Below are positions 39,357 to 50,014 of a DNA stretch of 64,000 bases, piece by piece. The notes beneath the pieces are model-generated. The model saw only the letters and a list, made by a program, of their open reading frames with translations, was not told where the DNA came from and searched no databases. The DNA is from Neorhizobium petrolearium. GTDB lineage: Bacteria > Pseudomonadota > Alphaproteobacteria > Rhizobiales > Rhizobiaceae. The first letter of the stretch is position 1. Every line of letters starts with the position of its first letter. The DNA is taken from the NCBI RefSeq assembly GCF_017873175.1, contig NZ_JAGGJW010000016.1, forward strand, positions 62,001 through 126,000, in the 5' to 3' direction. The position numbers were made by a program, and so were the translations under genes.

Positions 39357-39386
39357 GAAACTCCTGCCAGATATGGCGGGAGTTTC
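39357..39386 (+). terminator. Terminator hairpin after asd
   Basis: GAAACTCCTGCC (39357-39368) pairs along 12 positions with GGCGGGAGTTTC (39375-39386), including one G-U pair, around a six-base loop. It begins 33 bases after the asd stop and is followed by a mixed T-rich stretch. Confidence 0.65.
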
Positions 39387-39519
39387 TCGTATTCGAGACA
39401 CTTCACGAACTATTCATGAGCGGGTGAGTTGCTAATATTTGCAACCATCGCCATAAGGCCGATAACATATTCCCGGGCGCTTGCAGCCGAGCGCTCCGGC
39501 TTACGACGGGCTAACCGCA

Positions 39520-40347
39520 ATGAAGAAGATTATACTGGCAGGACTGATCGCAACTGGTTTTCTGAGCGTCACTCCGGCCTTGGCCGCACCTCAATGCGGC
39601 AACGACTCCTCTGGTTTTGCCCGCTGGGCTGAAGACTTCAAGCGGGTTGCCCCCTCAAGCGGCGTCAACCCGTCCGTCGTCGAAAGGGCGTTCGCCAACA
39701 TCTCCTACAATCGCGAAACGATCCGCGCCGACCGCGGTCAGAAGAGCTTCAAGCTCTCCTTCGATGAATTCATGCGCAAGCGTGGTGGCGCGACCATCAT
39801 CTCCCGCGGCAAGAGCATGAGGTCCGGCAATGCCTCACTCTTCGCTTCGATCGAACGCCGGTACGGCGTGCCCGCCGGTCCGCTGATCGCCATCTGGGGC
39901 ATGGAAACGGGTTTTGGCAGCTTCATGGGCAACCAGCACACCCTGTCAGCGGTCGCCACGCTCGCCTATGACTGCCGCCGCTCTGCCTATTTCACTGAGC
40001 AGCTTTATGCCGCTCTCCAACTCGTCGCCCGCGGCGATCTGAGCATTTCTGCCCGCGGCGCCGCTCATGGAGAAATCGGGCAGACCCAGTTCCTGCCGTT
40101 GAACGTCGTCCGTTACGGCGCCGACGGTGACGGCGACGGCCGTATCGACATGGTCCGCTCGCGCGCCGACGCGCTTGCTTCAACCGCCAACTTCCTGCGC
40201 GGTCATGGCTGGAGGGCAGGTGTCGGATACCAACCGGGGGAACCGAATTTCGCCGCCATCCAGGGCTGGAATGCCGCCTCGGTCTATCAGCGGGCGATCG
40301 CCTATATCGGCGGCCAGATCGACGGCCTGCAGACGAGCTCCCGCTAA
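39520..40347 (+). CDS. Lytic murein transglycosylase (MltB/GH103-like)
   Basis: A 275-residue exported enzyme. ATG 39520 opens a signal peptide (MKKIILAGLIATGFLSVTPALA|AP); a TTG at 39481 in frame would place 13 residues before it. The catalytic Glu is in IWGMETGFG, and GEIGQTQFLPLNVVRYGADGDGDGRID is the conserved MltB-type segment. It cleaves peptidoglycan glycan strands to 1,6-anhydro products. This is the short form without a C-terminal peptidoglycan-binding domain. Confidence 0.93.
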   Translation: MKKIILAGLIATGFLSVTPALAAPQCGNDSSGFARWAEDFKRVAPSSGVNPSVVERAFANISYNRETIRADRGQKSFKLSFDEFMRKRGGATIISRGKSMRSGNASLFASIERRYGVPAGPLIAIWGMETGFGSFMGNQHTLSAVATLAYDCRRSAYFTEQLYAALQLVARGDLSISARGAAHGEIGQTQFLPLNVVRYGADGDGDGRIDMVRSRADALASTANFLRGHGWRAGVGYQPGEPNFAAIQGWNAASVYQRAIAYIGGQIDGLQTSSR

Positions 40348-40350
40348 GAT

Positions 40351-41025
40351 TCAGGCCGAGGCTTGCTCGGCCTCGATCGGCGGTTCGTCGAGATCGGGGC
40401 GGACAAAATCGCCCTTACTGTTCATCACCCATAATTCCCCGGTGGAAATATCGAACCAGGCACCATGAATGCTGAGTCCGCCTTCTTCTCCGCGATTCTT
40501 CACGAAAGGGAATGTCTGCAGATTGGCGATGGAATTGCGGATCGAGACCCGTTCCAGCGCCGTCTGGCGTTCGGCCTGGGTCATGAACGCGTTATTCTGG
40601 ATCCGTTCAGCCGCGGGCCGCACGAGGCCCATCCACTTGCCGATGAAATCGCCCGGCGACAGCGGCTCGGCCGAAGGATCGAGCGCCGCCTGGATGCCAC
40701 CGCAGCGGCCGTGGCCCATGACCAGGATGTTGCGGATCTTCAGCACCTGGACTGCATATTCAAGCGCAGCCGACGTCGCGTGGTACTGCTGGTCCGGCTC
40801 GTAGGGCGGCACCATGTTGGCGACGTTGCGCACGACGAAGAGTTCGCCGGGACCACAATCGAAGATGGTCTCCGGAGCAGAACGTGAATCGCAACAGGCG
40901 ATGACAAGGGTGTGGGGGTTCTGCCCGGTCTCCGCCAATGCCCGGTAGCGATCGCGTTCGTCGCTATAGCGCCCGTTCATGAAGTTGCGATAGCCCGCCA
41001 GAAGTCTGTCTGGAAAGTCCGTCAT
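40351..41025 (-). CDS. Beta-class carbonic anhydrase
   Basis: About 224 residues from ATG 41025; an in-frame start at 41061 adds 12 residues. The zinc motif C-x-D-x-R is in VIACCDSRSAPE and the H-x2-C partner in MGHGRCGG, as in beta carbonic anhydrases. It interconverts CO2 and bicarbonate in the cytoplasm, supplying bicarbonate to carboxylases. It ends three bases from the convergent transglycosylase gene, so the two transcripts meet. Confidence 0.95.
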   Translation of the reverse strand: MTDFPDRLLAGYRNFMNGRYSDERDRYRALAETGQNPHTLVIACCDSRSAPETIFDCGPGELFVVRNVANMVPPYEPDQQYHATSAALEYAVQVLKIRNILVMGHGRCGGIQAALDPSAEPLSPGDFIGKWMGLVRPAAERIQNNAFMTQAERQTALERVSIRNSIANLQTFPFVKNRGEEGGLSIHGAWFDISTGELWVMNSKGDFVRPDLDEPPIEAEQASA

Positions 41026-41093
41026 GTACCAAGGATTATAGTGCCGCTCGCCGAAGATCAACGGCCATTCTACAATTGCGAGACTGGCCGGGC

Positions 41094-41963
41094 TTATCGC
41101 TTCACCTGTTGCAATGGATGCACGAGCCGGCGCATTTGCACCATGGCCATGGGCGAGGAAAGGCTCGACGCATCCGTTTCGAGCGTCAGCTCGTCGCCGC
41201 CGCGCTTGGCCGTTCGAGCGAGAATCTCGAAAACGCTGGCGGTGGCAAGCTGCAGCGCTTTTTCCTCATCCATGCCTGCAAGGATTCGCCCCAAGAAAAG
41301 TGCGCTCATGAGATCACCGAGACCGTTCGGCGGATTGTCGATCAGTCGGTGCTCAGCAAGCAGCGCATGTTTTCCGGTGAGATAGAGGTTTCCCGTCCCG
41401 CCCGCCATCATCGGCACGGCCGACGTCACCAGGATGCGAGGCGGTCCGAGGGCGACTGCCGCATCCATGATCGCGTTGTTGGTTTCAAGCGGCGCACCGG
41501 AAAGCCAGGCCAGCTCATAGCGGTTCGGGGTCGCGATTGTCGCGAGCGGGATGAGCTCGTCGCGGATCGCTTCCGCCGTCGGCTGCGGGATATAGAGTCC
41601 ACCGAGATCACCCATGACCGGATCGCAGACATAGAGAAGGTCGGGATTTCTCTCCTTCAGCGCGCGGATGAGCCGCGCAACCGAGCGCGGTTGGGCCGCA
41701 TTGCCGAAATAGCCGGTCAGCACCGCCTTCACCTCGCCGAGCCATGGCGCGCGGATGAGATCGCCTATAGCCTTGTCGAAGTCTGATTCGGGAAAGGTCA
41801 GCCGCGTGGAAGGCCCGTGACCCGGATGCCAGGGGAGGACGATGGTCGGCATGGCCCAAACTGGAAAACCGAGGGTTTCCAATGCGAAGACCGCGGCTCT
41901 GTTGCCGACCGAGCCCCGCACGACATGGCTGGAGATGACGATGACGGCATTGCTGGTATCCAT
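41094..41963 (-). CDS. pdxY: Pyridoxal kinase
   Basis: A 289-residue ribokinase-fold enzyme with VISSHVVRGSVGNRAAVFALE at the start, VLPWHPGHG, YVCDPVMGD, TPNRYELAWLSG and the anion-hole end NPPNGLGDLMSALF. In PdxY/PdxK the equivalent end is GTGD; here NGLGD keeps the catalytic Asp. It phosphorylates pyridoxal for PLP salvage. It lies upstream of the carbonic anhydrase gene on the same strand and diverges from gdhB. Confidence 0.93.
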   Translation of the reverse strand: MDTSNAVIVISSHVVRGSVGNRAAVFALETLGFPVWAMPTIVLPWHPGHGPSTRLTFPESDFDKAIGDLIRAPWLGEVKAVLTGYFGNAAQPRSVARLIRALKERNPDLLYVCDPVMGDLGGLYIPQPTAEAIRDELIPLATIATPNRYELAWLSGAPLETNNAIMDAAVALGPPRILVTSAVPMMAGGTGNLYLTGKHALLAEHRLIDNPPNGLGDLMSALFLGRILAGMDEEKALQLATASVFEILARTAKRGGDELTLETDASSLSSPMAMVQMRRLVHPLQQVKR

Positions 41964-42136
41964 GGGTCTGATTTCCCGCTTCGAGGCCCTGTTGATGGTT
42001 TCTTCGGCCGGTTATGTCAACAAGGCTTCACGGAAGAATGGAAGGTCTGTTGCGCACTGACATGGATCGGCCACGTTGCCGCATGATGACATGAGATGAA
42101 TTTATTCGATCTTTGAACGGAAAAGGGGAGAGGGAC

Positions 42137-45100
42137 ATGGCTGCCAGGCAGAATCCGAAGCGGGAAAAGCAGATCGAAAGCGCACGCAAAATCGCTGCTG
42201 AAAGCAAGGGACCGCATCTCGATCCGTTCATTCTTTTTGGCCGGGCCAGCAACGACGATCTTGAAAACTATACGCCCGAAATGCTGACCCGCTCGGCGAG
42301 ACATGCGGCCGAACGGTTGCAGGCCTGGACACGGATCCGGGCGGATATCACGGTGGAGGCCTTGTCCGGCGTTGAGCCGAACGGCGTGCCGGTTTCGGTG
42401 CTGACCGTCGTTGACCGGAACATGCCCTTCCTCTTCGATTCGATCATGGGCGAGGTGACCGCGACCCATCGCGACCTCTTCATGGCGGTCCACCCGATCC
42501 TCAATTTGGAGCCGGGAAAAGAACCAGTTCTGCGTTCCGGCGAGCAGCCCGGGAATCCGGCTCATCATGTGAGCCTCATCCAGATCCACATTGCGCCGCT
42601 GAACCGGGAACAGGCGACGGCACTCACCGAGCGTATCCGCCACATCCTCGACCAGGTGCATCTGGCGATCACCGATTGGGCCTCCATGTTGGAGGTACTG
42701 GAGGGGGCAGCAAAGCAGCTCAACAATTCCGCGAGCCGTAAAAAATCTGATCGGGAGGAGGCGCTCGCCTTCCTTGACTGGCTGCGCGACGACAATTTCA
42801 CCTTCCTCGGCATGCGTGAATACGTCTATTCCGGCAAGGGCCCAGAAGCGAAGCTCGAACGCGGCAAGGGCCGCGGCTTGGGCATCCTTTCCGATCCGGA
42901 CGTTCTCGTGCTGCGCCAGGGCAAGGACGCGGTGATGACAACGCCGGAAATCCTGGAATTCCTCGACGGACCGGATTTCCTCATCGTCACCAAGGCCAAT
43001 GTGAAATCGGTCGTCCACCGACGAGCCTATATGGACTATGTGGGCGTCAAGCGCTTCGATGAAAAAGGCGAGGTCGTCGGCGAATTGCGCGTGGTCGGCC
43101 TTTTCACGGCGACTGCCTACACTCACTCCGTTCGCGAAATCCCGCTTCTGCGCGCCAAGGCGGCCCGGATCGAGGAGCATTTCGGCTTCGACCCCGACAG
43201 CCATTCCGGCCGCATGCTGGAAAACACGCTGGAATCCTATCCCCGCGACGATCTTTTCCAGATCGATACGGACCTGCTTGCGAGATTCTGCGAGCAGATC
43301 ATGGAATTGAGTGAGCGCCCCCGCGTCCGGATACTGCCGCGCATCGACCATTTCGACCGTTTCGTATCCGTCATCGTCTATGTGCCACGCGAGGACTATA
43401 ACTCGCTGGTCCGCGAGAAGGTGAGCGATTACCTTGCCAATGTCTACGACGGCCACGTCTCCGCCTATTATCCGGCCTTCCCGGAGGGCGGGGTCGCGCG
43501 CGTCCACGTCATCATCGGCCGGCGCGGCGGCAAGACGCCACGAATCGCCCAGGTGAAGCTGGAAGAGGCGATCCGCCTGATTGCCACGCCTTGGGAAGAA
43601 CGTTTCGCGATGCTGGCAAAGGAAGGCCCGCGTCTTTCCGTCACTCAGGCCTTCCAGGAAACCTTCACGCCCGAGGAAACCTTCGCGGACTTGCCCGATA
43701 TCGCAGCATGCGCTGCCGGTGAGACGATCCGCATCGCCTTCTATCGCCGCCCGGACGATGCCGCAAACACCGTCTCGCTGAAGATCTTCCACAAGGATCA
43801 GCATTTGTCGCTCTCCCGCCGGGTGCCTTTGCTGGAAAACCTCGGATTCCATGTCGTCAGCGAGCAGACGTTCGAAATCCATGTTGGGCCGGAAAGCAAG
43901 CTCGTCGTGCTGCACGACATGGAATTGCAGCTCAATAACGCCCGCGCGGTCGATCTTTCCCGTGAGGGGCCGCTGCTCGAGGAAGCATTCCTGTCCGCCT
44001 TCGACGGGCTGATCGATAACGATGGCTTCAATCGGCTCGTCCTGCTCGCGGGTCTTTCGGCCCGCGAAGTCACGGTCTTGCGCGCCTATGCCAGATATCT
44101 GCGTCAGGCCGGCATCGTCTATTCGCAGGCCTATATCGCTGACACGCTCACCAGATATCCGGCGATTTCCGCCGCCATCTTCCGCCTCTTCCGCGACGGC
44201 TTCGATCCGAAGATTGCCGAAAAGACCCGCGTCAAGAAGCTCGTGGATATCCATGCGGAGATCGAGGAGGCGCTTTCCAGCGTGCCTAACCTGGACGAGG
44301 ACCGGACATTCCGCCGGTATGTCAACGCGGTCGATGCGACGCTGCGCACTAACTACTTCCAGCGTGAGGCCAACGGCTCGCCAAAGCGGATGCTGGCCTT
44401 CAAGCTCGATCCGAAACTGCTCGACGGTCTGCCGGAACCGCGCCCCTTCCGGGAAATCTTCGTCTACGGCACGGAAGTGGAGGGCGTACACCTGCGCTTC
44501 GGCAAGGTGGCGCGCGGCGGCATCCGATGGTCCGACCGCGGCGAAGACTACCGCACCGAAATTCTCGGTCTCGTGAAGGCGCAACAGGTGAAGAACGCCG
44601 TCATCGTGCCGGTCGGCGCGAAAGGCGGCTTTTTCCCAAAGGCGCTGCCTGCAGGCGGCTCGCGGGAGGAAATCTTCAATGCGGGGAAGGAGGCCTACAA
44701 GACCTTCATCCGCGCGCTCCTCTCGATCACCGACAACATCACCGGTGCGGACGTGGCCGGCCCGGAAAACACGATCCGCATCGATGGCGACGATCCCTAT
44801 TTCGTCGTGGCGGCCGACAAGGGCACGGCGACCTTCTCCGACACGGCCAATGCTCTGGCGCAGGAAGCCGGCTTCTGGCTGGACGATGCCTTCGCCTCCG
44901 GCGGTTCCGCAGGCTACGATCACAAGAAGATGGGCATCACCGCCCGCGGTGCCTGGGAGGCCGTGAAACGGCATTTCCGGGAGAAGGACATCGACATCCA
45001 GACGACGCCGTTCACCGTCGTCGGCGTCGGCGACATGTCGGGCGATGTCTTCGGCAACGGCATGCTGCTGTCGCGCAAGATCAGGCTCGTTGCCGCCTTC

Positions 45101-46897
45101 GATCACCGCGACATCTTCATCGACCCCGATCCGGATACCGAAAAGTCGTTCGCCGAGCGGGAACGCCTGTTCGCATTGCCGCGCTCGAGCTGGCAGGATT
45201 ACGACCGCAAGGCGCTCTCCGAAGGCGCGATGATCATTTCCCGTGCGGAAAAGTCGGTAAAGCTGACGAAGGAAGCGGCAGCGGCAATCGGCATCGACAA
45301 GACCGCCGCAACGCCCTTCGAAATCATGACGGCGATCCTGAAAAGCCCGGCCGACCTGCTCTGGTTCGGCGGCATCGGTACCTACATCAAGGCTGCGTTC
45401 GAGACCGACGCCGAAGTGGGCGACCGCACCAACGATCCGATCCGCATAGCGGCCGACGAAGTGCGCGCCAAAGTGATCGGCGAGGGTGCCAATCTCGGCA
45501 TGACCCAGAAGGGCCGCATTGCCTATTCGCTTGCCGGCGGCCGCTGCAATTCCGATGCGATCGACAATTCCGCCGGCGTCAACTGCTCCGACGTCGAGGT
45601 CAATATCAAGATTGCGCTGAATTCGGCCATGCAGGACGGGCGCCTGACGCGGGACAAGCGCAACCGCCTCCTGGCCTCGATGACCGACGAGGTGGCCGGC
45701 CTCGTCCTTCGCAACAACTATCTCCAGCCGCTGGCGATCTCGCTGGCGGAACGGAAGGGGCTCGCCAATCGGGAGGAATTGTCCCGCCTCATGTCCGTGC
45801 TGGAGGCCCAGGGTCACCTGAACCGCAAGGTGGAAACCCTTCCGGACGATGCCGAACTCGCGGAACGGTATCTGTCCGGCCGGCCGCTCACCAGGCCGGA
45901 AATCGGCGTGCTGCTATCCTACGCGAAGATCGTGCTTTTCGATGCGCTGGTCGAAAGCAGCCTTCCGGACGATCCCTATTTCGCCGCAGTGCTGCAGGCC
46001 TATTTCCCGGCCAGGATGCAGAAGCCCCATGCGGCTGATATCGCAAACCACCGCCTGCATCGCGAGATCATCGCCACCGTGCTCGGCAACGAAGCGATCA
46101 ACCGCGGCGGGCCGGGCTTCATACAGCAGATGAGCGACATGACGGGGACCACGGCCGCGAATGTCGTGAAAGCCGCCTTCCTTGCGCGGGACGGTTTCGA
46201 CCTGCCGAAGCTTTGGGCCGAGATCGATGCGCTGGACGGAAAGATTGCCGGCCAGACGCAGAACGATCTTTACGCCCGGATCGGCGAAATCTTCGCGGAA
46301 GCCACGCGGCTCATCCTTCAGACACAGGTCGGTACGGGTGACATGGATGGGGCGATGAGCCGGCTCAAGGCTGCTATCAAAGGATTGCGCTCCTCGATCA
46401 ACGGCGCCGAGGCCGTTGAAATGGCCGCTCGCGCCTCTGAGCTTGAAGTCCAGGGCGTTCCGGCTTCGCTCGCCCGGGAGGTCACGCTTCTTTCGATCCT
46501 TGTCCTGGTGCCCGAGATCATGCTGATCGCCGACCGGACCGGCGAGACCATGGCGCGCGCCACCGAAAGCTATTTTTCGGCAACCGAGACCTTCCGTGTC
46601 AACCGGCTCCTCGCGGCCGGCAGCCGGATCGGCACATCGGACCACTATGAAAGCCTGGCGCTTTCCCGCAGCCTGCAGCAGATCACTGCGGCCCGACGCG
46701 ATATCGTCATCGCCGCACTGGGCGCTTATCCCAAAGAGAAGAAGCCGCTGGAAGCCTGGGTGAGCAATGATCGCGTGCACGTGAACCGCATCGGCGCCGA
46801 ACTGGTGGTGTTAAGCGAGAGCAGTGATCTGACGCTTCCCAAGATCATGGTCGCGGCGGGTCTGCTCAGCGATCTTGCACACCACCCGGTGGCGTAG
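42137..46897 (+). CDS. gdhB: Large NAD-specific glutamate dehydrogenase (GDH-180/1600 class)
   Basis: A 1,586-residue protein. Start 42137 follows GGGGAGAGGGAC; a TTG at 42113 is in frame but lies before that site. The long N-terminal half carries ACT-like regulatory segments. The catalytic domain in the second half contains RGGIRWSDRGEDYRTE and QVKNAVIVPVGAKGGFFPK with the active-site lysines, TGADVAGPENTIRIDGDDPYFVVAADKG, and the NAD domain VGVGDMSGDVFGNGML. It oxidatively deaminates glutamate to 2-oxoglutarate, mainly for amino-acid catabolism. A 1,266-codon antisense frame inside it is a composition artefact. Confidence 0.96.
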   Translation: MAARQNPKREKQIESARKIAAESKGPHLDPFILFGRASNDDLENYTPEMLTRSARHAAERLQAWTRIRADITVEALSGVEPNGVPVSVLTVVDRNMPFLFDSIMGEVTATHRDLFMAVHPILNLEPGKEPVLRSGEQPGNPAHHVSLIQIHIAPLNREQATALTERIRHILDQVHLAITDWASMLEVLEGAAKQLNNSASRKKSDREEALAFLDWLRDDNFTFLGMREYVYSGKGPEAKLERGKGRGLGILSDPDVLVLRQGKDAVMTTPEILEFLDGPDFLIVTKANVKSVVHRRAYMDYVGVKRFDEKGEVVGELRVVGLFTATAYTHSVREIPLLRAKAARIEEHFGFDPDSHSGRMLENTLESYPRDDLFQIDTDLLARFCEQIMELSERPRVRILPRIDHFDRFVSVIVYVPREDYNSLVREKVSDYLANVYDGHVSAYYPAFPEGGVARVHVIIGRRGGKTPRIAQVKLEEAIRLIATPWEERFAMLAKEGPRLSVTQAFQETFTPEETFADLPDIAACAAGETIRIAFYRRPDDAANTVSLKIFHKDQHLSLSRRVPLLENLGFHVVSEQTFEIHVGPESKLVVLHDMELQLNNARAVDLSREGPLLEEAFLSAFDGLIDNDGFNRLVLLAGLSAREVTVLRAYARYLRQAGIVYSQAYIADTLTRYPAISAAIFRLFRDGFDPKIAEKTRVKKLVDIHAEIEEALSSVPNLDEDRTFRRYVNAVDATLRTNYFQREANGSPKRMLAFKLDPKLLDGLPEPRPFREIFVYGTEVEGVHLRFGKVARGGIRWSDRGEDYRTEILGLVKAQQVKNAVIVPVGAKGGFFPKALPAGGSREEIFNAGKEAYKTFIRALLSITDNITGADVAGPENTIRIDGDDPYFVVAADKGTATFSDTANALAQEAGFWLDDAFASGGSAGYDHKKMGITARGAWEAVKRHFREKDIDIQTTPFTVVGVGDMSGDVFGNGMLLSRKIRLVAAFDHRDIFIDPDPDTEKSFAERERLFALPRSSWQDYDRKALSEGAMIISRAEKSVKLTKEAAAAIGIDKTAATPFEIMTAILKSPADLLWFGGIGTYIKAAFETDAEVGDRTNDPIRIAADEVRAKVIGEGANLGMTQKGRIAYSLAGGRCNSDAIDNSAGVNCSDVEVNIKIALNSAMQDGRLTRDKRNRLLASMTDEVAGLVLRNNYLQPLAISLAERKGLANREELSRLMSVLEAQGHLNRKVETLPDDAELAERYLSGRPLTRPEIGVLLSYAKIVLFDALVESSLPDDPYFAAVLQAYFPARMQKPHAADIANHRLHREIIATVLGNEAINRGGPGFIQQMSDMTGTTAANVVKAAFLARDGFDLPKLWAEIDALDGKIAGQTQNDLYARIGEIFAEATRLILQTQVGTGDMDGAMSRLKAAIKGLRSSINGAEAVEMAARASELEVQGVPASLAREVTLLSILVLVPEIMLIADRTGETMARATESYFSATETFRVNRLLAAGSRIGTSDHYESLALSRSLQQITAARRDIVIAALGAYPKEKKPLEAWVSNDRVHVNRIGAELVVLSESSDLTLPKIMVAAGLLSDLAHHPVA

Positions 46898-46947
46898 CGC
46901 GAGTGGCGAGAGGTGGCTGACGTGGGGGAAAAGATGGCGTTTCTCAC

Positions 46948-48333
46948 ATGGATGACGCACCGGTGAAGCCCCACCGGCGCGGTATCTGGGGCTGGATGCT
47001 CTTTGACTGGGCGGCGCAGCCGTTCTTCACGGTTGTCACCACCTTCGTCTTTGGCCCCTATTTCGTTTCGCGCCTGACGAGTGATCCGGTTTCGGCACAG
47101 GCCGCCTGGAGCAACATGGCGACGATCTCGTCGATCGTCATCGCCATTCTCTCACCGGTCCTGGGCTCGATCGCCGACCAGTCCGGTCCCCGCAAGCCAT
47201 GGATCGCCTTCTTCGCCGCCATCAAGATCACCTCGGTCGCCCTGCTCTGGTTTGCCGCGCCCGGCTCGCCGATCATCTGGCCGCTCGCCTTCATGATCTT
47301 CGCCTCGATCGCCGCGGAATTCTCGACCGTTTTCAACGATTCCATGATGCCGCGCCTGGTCTCCGCAAACGAGGTCGGCAGGATTTCGAACATTGCCTGG
47401 GGCCTCGGCTATCTCGGCGGCATGATCGTGCTGATCGCGGTCGTGACGCTGCTTGCTGCCAACCCCGATACCGGCGTGACGTTGATCGGCATGCCGCCGC
47501 TCTTCGGCCTCGACCCGCATCTCGGCGAGGATGCCCGGATTACCGGTCCTATTTCCGCCCTCTGGTATCTTGTCTTCATCCTGCCCATGTTCCTCTTCAC
47601 CCCGGATGCGGGAAAGGGCGTACCGCTCGGCAAGGCCGTCCGGTCGGGCCTGCGCGAACTCAGCGGCACCTTGCGGGAGCTGAAAAGGCGGACCGGCATC
47701 GCGAAGTTCCTGGTCGCGCGCATGCTGTATCAGGATGGCGTCAATGGCCTGCTCATTCTCGGCGGCACGTTTGCAGCCGGCATGTTCGGCTGGGCGACGA
47801 TCGAGATCGGCATCTTCGGCATCATCCTCAACGTCGTGGCGATCTTCAGCTGCATCGCAGCCGGCTGGCTGGATCGCTTCCTCGGATCCAAGGGCGTTGT
47901 GGTCATCAGCCTGGTATTGCTCATCATCGCGACGCTCGGCATCATTTCCACCGGCCCGGGCTTCGTCTTCTTCGGACTTCTTCCACTCTCGACGGAAGAC
48001 GGCGGCGGACTGTTCGGCACCGCCGCGGAAAAAGCCTATATCCTCTTCGGGCTGCTGATCGGCATCGCTTTCGGCCCGGTCCAGGCCTCGTCAAGATCCT
48101 ATCTTGCACGTAGCGTCAGCCTGTCGGAGGCGGGCCGCTATTTCGGCATTTACGCGCTATCCGGCCGCGCCACGAGTTTCATGGCAACGCTCTTCTTCTC
48201 GATGGCCACCTATGCCAGCGGCTCCGCCCGGCTCGGCATGTCGACGCTGATAATCTTCCTGGCGGCCGGCCTGGCGCTGCTTCTGGTCACACCATATCCG
48301 GCCGGCAGGCCTGAGAAGAGTCCGGCTCAATAG
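46948..48333 (+). CDS. MFS transporter, UMF1 family
   Basis: A 461-residue carrier with about twelve hydrophobic helices. The N-terminus, GIWGWMLFDWAAQPFFTVVTTFVFGPYFVS, is characteristic of the UMF1 (BtlA/Atg22-like) group. SIADQSGPRKPW is the MFS loop 2-3 motif. Atg22-type proteins export amino acids from the vacuole in yeast; bacterial substrates are unknown. It lies 51 bases downstream of gdhB on the same strand. The convergent purH gene ends eight bases away. Confidence 0.9.
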   Translation: MDDAPVKPHRRGIWGWMLFDWAAQPFFTVVTTFVFGPYFVSRLTSDPVSAQAAWSNMATISSIVIAILSPVLGSIADQSGPRKPWIAFFAAIKITSVALLWFAAPGSPIIWPLAFMIFASIAAEFSTVFNDSMMPRLVSANEVGRISNIAWGLGYLGGMIVLIAVVTLLAANPDTGVTLIGMPPLFGLDPHLGEDARITGPISALWYLVFILPMFLFTPDAGKGVPLGKAVRSGLRELSGTLRELKRRTGIAKFLVARMLYQDGVNGLLILGGTFAAGMFGWATIEIGIFGIILNVVAIFSCIAAGWLDRFLGSKGVVVISLVLLIIATLGIISTGPGFVFFGLLPLSTEDGGGLFGTAAEKAYILFGLLIGIAFGPVQASSRSYLARSVSLSEAGRYFGIYALSGRATSFMATLFFSMATYASGSARLGMSTLIIFLAAGLALLLVTPYPAGRPEKSPAQ

Positions 48334-48341
48334 CTTCGTGC

Positions 48342-49958
48342 TCAGTGCCGGAAATGCCGCATGCCGGTGAAGACCATCGCGACATTGTGTTCGTCGGCGG
48401 CGGCGATCACCTCCTCGTCCCGCATCGAACCGCCCGGCTGGATGACGGCCGTGGCACCGGCGGCGATCGCCGACAGCAGGCCGTCGGCGAACGGGAAGAA
48501 GGCCTCGGATGCGACAGCCGATCCCTTGGTCATCGGCTCGGCCCAGCCCATGGCCCTAGCCGCCTCTTCCGCCTTGATGGCGGCGATGCGGGCGGAATCG
48601 ACCCGGCTCATCTGGCCGGCGCCGATGCCGGCCGTCTGCCCGTCCTTGGCATAGACGATGGCATTGGACTTCACGTGCTTTGCCACCTTGTAGGCGAACT
48701 TCATGTCTTCCAGTTCGGCCGGCGTCGGCGCCCGCTTGGTGACAACGCGCAAATCAATGTCCTCGACCATGCCGTTGTCACGCGTCTGCACGAGCAGACC
48801 ACCGGAAACGGTCTTGGCCGTGATGCCCCGCGAACGCGGGTCCGGCAGGCCGCCGGTCACCAGCAGGCGGAGGTTCGGCTTCCTGGCGATCACCGCTTTC
48901 GCCTCTTCCGAGACTTCCGGCGCGATGATGACTTCCGTGAACAGCTTGACGATCTCTTCGGCCGTCTCGCCGTCGAGCAGTTGGTTGAGCGCGATGATGC
49001 CACCGAAAGCGGACGTAGAATCGCAGGCCAGTGCACGCAGATAGGCGTCCTTCAACGTCGGACCGGTCGCAACGCCGCAGGGGTTGGCGTGCTTGATGAT
49101 CGCACACGCGGGGCCTTTGCCCTGCAAGAACTCCGCGATCAGTTCGAAGGCGCCGTCAGTATCGTTGATATTGTTGTAGGAAAGCTGCTTGCCCTGCAGG
49201 AGCTTGGCGGTCGCGACACCTGGGCGGTTCTCGCCGGTCACGTAGAAGCCGGCGTTCTGGTGCGGGTTCTCACCATAGCGCATTTCTTCCTTCAGGACGC
49301 CTCCGATCGTCCGGTAGCGCGGCATCTCGATGTCGAGCGCCTCGGCGAACCAGTTGGAAATCGCCGTGTCATAGGCAGCGGTACGGGCATAGGCCTTGGC
49401 CGCCAGCTTCTGGCGGAAAGCGTAGGCCGTCTGGCCCTCGCTGGTACGCAGCGCCTCGATCAGCGCCGGATAGTCGGATGGATCGACGACGATCGTCACA
49501 TAGGCGTGGTTCTTGGCGGACGCGCGGATCATCGCCGGGCCGCCGATATCGATATTCTCGACCGTCGTCGGGTAATCGCCGCCGGCGGCGCGCACCTCCT
49601 CGAACGGATAGAGGTTGATGACGGCGAGATCGATACCTTCTATGCCATGCTCCCTCATCGCGGCCGCATGCTCCGCATCGTCACGAATGGCCAGCAGCCC
49701 GCCATGGACAGTCGGGTGCAGCGTTTTCACGCGGCCGTCCATGATTTCCGGAAAACCTGTGACCTCCGAAACGTCCCTCACCGGCAGGCCGGCGGCCGCG
49801 ATCGCCTTGTGCGTTCCGCCCGTCGACAGGAGCTTCACGCCCTGGGCGACCAGTGCCTGCGCAAGCTCGACGATGCCGGTCTTGTCGGATACCGAAAGCA
49901 GCGCGGTACGAATCTTGACTCTGTCAGGCGCGGGGATCTTCTTGGAAACGACGGCCAT
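48342..49958 (-). CDS. purH: Bifunctional AICAR transformylase/IMP cyclohydrolase
   Basis: A 538-residue enzyme that carries out the last two steps of IMP synthesis. Start 49958 follows GAGGAGAGACC; an upstream in-frame ATG (50021) is not needed. The N-terminal IMP cyclohydrolase has [14 protein letters not shown] and LLSTGGTHK; the C-terminal transformylase has [24 protein letters not shown] and the end [17 protein letters not shown] strong hairpin lies in the 5' leader about 30-55 bases before the start. Confidence 0.97.
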   Translation of the reverse strand: MAVVSKKIPAPDRVKIRTALLSVSDKTGIVELAQALVAQGVKLLSTGGTHKAIAAAGLPVRDVSEVTGFPEIMDGRVKTLHPTVHGGLLAIRDDAEHAAAMREHGIEGIDLAVINLYPFEEVRAAGGDYPTTVENIDIGGPAMIRASAKNHAYVTIVVDPSDYPALIEALRTSEGQTAYAFRQKLAAKAYARTAAYDTAISNWFAEALDIEMPRYRTIGGVLKEEMRYGENPHQNAGFYVTGENRPGVATAKLLQGKQLSYNNINDTDGAFELIAEFLQGKGPACAIIKHANPCGVATGPTLKDAYLRALACDSTSAFGGIIALNQLLDGETAEEIVKLFTEVIIAPEVSEEAKAVIARKPNLRLLVTGGLPDPRSRGITAKTVSGGLLVQTRDNGMVEDIDLRVVTKRAPTPAELEDMKFAYKVAKHVKSNAIVYAKDGQTAGIGAGQMSRVDSARIAAIKAEEAARAMGWAEPMTKGSAVASEAFFPFADGLLSAIAAGATAVIQPGGSMRDEEVIAAADEHNVAMVFTGMRHFRH

Positions 49959-49987
49959 CGGTCTCTCCTCAAAATGCGCCGCAAAAG

Positions 49988-50014
49988 CCGGCGCCATCAA
50001 AAGATGGCCGCCGG
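49988..50014 (-). terminator. Hairpin in the purH leader; terminator or attenuator
   Basis: On the minus strand the stem CCGGC-(G)-GCCATC, loop TTTT, GATGGC-GCCGG (50014 down to 49988) gives 11 base pairs with one bulged base, followed by CTTTT. It lies downstream of the heparinase-like gene on the same strand and 30 bases before the purH start. It may end the upstream transcript or control purH. Confidence 0.5.

Noticed and set aside
42017-45817. A 1,266-codon open frame on the minus strand inside gdhB
   Set aside because: It is antisense to a complete, motif-rich glutamate dehydrogenase gene. Its translation is low in structure, rich in His/Asp/Arg/Gly and matches no family, as expected from third-position G+C bias.
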